Shown here: one piece after another, positions 62,974 through 64,000 of the stretch
Layout: the number at the start of each line of letters is the position of its first letter
Numbering within the stretch: the first letter of the stretch is position 1
From: Pseudarthrobacter cellobiosi
GTDB lineage: Bacteria; Actinomycetota; Actinomycetes; Actinomycetales; Micrococcaceae
DNA length: 64,000 nucleotides
Reading direction: 5' to 3'
NCBI RefSeq assembly: GCF_023913755.1
Contig: NZ_JAMXBJ010000042.1
Span: forward strand, 62,001 to 126,000
Made by a program: the position numbers and the translations under genes
Notes under the pieces: model-generated
What the model saw: only the letters and a program-made list of their open reading frames with translations
Databases searched by the model: none
What the model was told of the DNA's origin: nothing

Positions 62974-64000
62974 TTAGTGGGTGCTGACGATGGCGATGGG
63001 CTCGCCGTCGACGTCGTCGAACTGCTGCGTGCGATCCGCAATCAGGTAGTACACCACTGCCGCGATGCCTGCTGCGAAGAACCAGGAGAACGGGGCGGCT
63101 CCCTCGAAGGCCGGGACAAAAGCGATCACGAGGGCGACGGTGGCAGCCGGTATCAGTGCCATGATCGCTTTGGGGTTGTAACCCTTTTTGTAGTAGTAGG
63201 CTCCCGTGGGTGACTCGATGTAGAGCTCCGGCACGTTGACCTTGCCGCGGCGAAGCAGCCAGTAGTCTGCCATGACCACGCCGAACAGCGGCCCCAGCAG
63301 CGCGCCCAGTCCGCCGAGGAAGTACACAATGACCAGGGGGTTGTTGTAGAGGTTCCATGGAAGGATGATGAGGCCGATCGTACCGCTGACCCAGGCCGCC
63401 TTGCGGAAGTTCAGGTGCTTGGGGAACAGGTTCGTCAGTGCATAGACGGGGGCCACGAAGTTGGCCATCAGGTTCACGGCGATGGTCAGGATCAGCAGGG
63501 CCAGGCAGGCCAGGACAAGGAAGAGCGTGTTCGGGATGGTCTGGACGATGTCCGAGGGGCTCTCGATGATCTTGCCGCTGATTTTGAACTGGCCGCCTGC
63601 CATGACGACCACGATGGCACCGAAGACGAGCATGTTGATGGGGATGCCCCAGAAGTTTCCGCGGACCACGGCCTTTTTGGAGACCGCCGAGCGGGTGAAG
63701 TCGCAGAAGTTCAGGACGAAGGTTCCGTAGATGGAGACCCACAGTGCGCCGCCGGCAAAGATGGTGCGCCACATGTCGGCGCCTTCGAGCGCATTGTCCG
63801 GTGCCCAGGCGATGGAGCCGCCGGCTTCCGCGAAGATCCAGATGGCGATGGCAGCCATGGTCACCAGGATGATGGGCCCGGCGAAGGCCTCATACTTGCG
63901 GATCATTTCCATGCCGAAACTGACGATGACCAGCTGGACGATCCACAGTGCAACGAAGGCAATCCAGCCGAGTGTGGACAGGCCCATGATGGAGTTGCCA
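62974..64000 (-). CDS. NCS1 family nucleobase/hydantoin/allantoin permease (partial)
   Basis: About 342 residues are visible and the frame runs off the right edge, so the N-terminal about 150 are missing. Membrane protein with helix sequences FVALWIVQLVIVSFGMEMIR, NFCDFTRSAVSKKAV (NCS1 motif), NLMANFVAPVYALTNLFP and LLGPLFGVVMADYWLLRRG, the classic NCS1 segment. It imports hydantoin, allantoin or pyrimidine bases with a cation. First gene of the minus-strand operon with the racemase-like and SDR genes. Confidence 0.92.
   Translation of the reverse strand, partial: GNSIMGLSTLGWIAFVALWIVQLVIVSFGMEMIRKYEAFAGPIILVTMAAIAIWIFAEAGGSIAWAPDNALEGADMWRTIFAGGALWVSIYGTFVLNFCDFTRSAVSKKAVVRGNFWGIPINMLVFGAIVVVMAGGQFKISGKIIESPSDIVQTIPNTLFLVLACLALLILTIAVNLMANFVAPVYALTNLFPKHLNFRKAAWVSGTIGLIILPWNLYNNPLVIVYFLGGLGALLGPLFGVVMADYWLLRRGKVNVPELYIESPTGAYYYKKGYNPKAIMALIPAATVALVIAFVPAFEGAAPFSWFFAAGIAAVVYYLIADRTQQFDDVDGEPIAIVSTH

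Overview
The window is about 64 kb of high-GC chromosome from an actinobacterium. The combination of an ANTAR regulator, DUF427 and TspO proteins, a membrane desaturase with its ferredoxin reductase, DUF2848, a DUF1992 J-protein and homodimeric-type AceE points to the Arthrobacter/Pseudarthrobacter/Paenarthrobacter group (Micrococcaceae). This is inferred from gene content, since no rRNA gene is present. I saw no tRNA, rRNA or CRISPR array.

Layout. 0-2 kb: a minus-strand cassette of three secreted or anchored proteins, two with SipW/TasA-type signal peptides. 2.4-5 kb: GAF-ANTAR protein, lone receiver, and a GT2-GtrA glycosyltransferase that has lost its N-terminus. 5-12.4 kb: lytic transglycosylase, carbohydrate-binding lipoprotein, alpha/beta hydrolase, desaturase/ferredoxin-reductase operon, LLM oxidoreductase. 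12.4-17 kb: YnfA-like protein, then a catabolic unit (DUF2848, MHS transporter, GntR, nitrilase-superfamily amidase) whose two divergent promoters share an ATGTATACA operator. 17.2-22.6 kb: ammonium transporter behind a GlnR-like box, PadR regulator, class A penicillin-binding protein, DUF1992 protein. 22.7-26.4 kb: Lrp regulator divergent from an M20 amidohydrolase-MHS transporter operon. 26.5-35.5 kb: small genes mixed with decay (MFS stub, frameshifted AlkD, GNAT with its core deleted, shattered LLM oxidoreductase, beheaded and frameshifted ABC permease). A recurrent GGACGACGGCGGGA hairpin is scattered through this stretch.

35.7-42.2 kb: purine/allantoin/hydantoin catabolism: uraD-uraH, then a promoter covered by a 29-bp nested palindrome, then MFS transporter, GntR, hydantoin-racemase-like protein, dihydropyrimidinase/allantoinase-like amidohydrolase and an AMDase/maleate-isomerase-like protein. 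Related genes (SDR, a second racemase-like protein, NCS1 permease running off the window) return at 61.4-64 kb, just beyond a broken IS481-type insertion. 42.4-47.5 kb: aceE, a MobA/MocA-like nucleotidyltransferase, a Pr6Pr membrane protein with a homopolymer frameshift, a WYL regulator.

47.5-53.4 kb: an island bounded by two same-orientation copies of a repeat that closely resembles the 25-bp terminal repeat of Tn402/Tn5053-family transposons. Its cargo is merA and a divergent merR, each with a matching MerR operator, a haloacid-dehalogenase-like protein, an AhpD-like protein, and an overlapping membrane protein-Crp-DUF427 operon. No tni transposition genes are seen. 53.4-60.3 kb: ilvD, a DUF6671-like protein, an SbtA-SbtB bicarbonate transporter/PII-like pair, two overlapping universal-stress-type genes, a winged-helix regulator and TerC.

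The strongest points for a second look are the Tn402-like ends around mer, the operator architectures (36.9 kb, 14.1/16.2 kb, 17.25 kb, merA/merR), the SbtA-SbtB pair, the three-protein TasA-like cassette with a shared two-cysteine domain, and the dense set of deletion scars and frameshifts between 4 and 35 kb.
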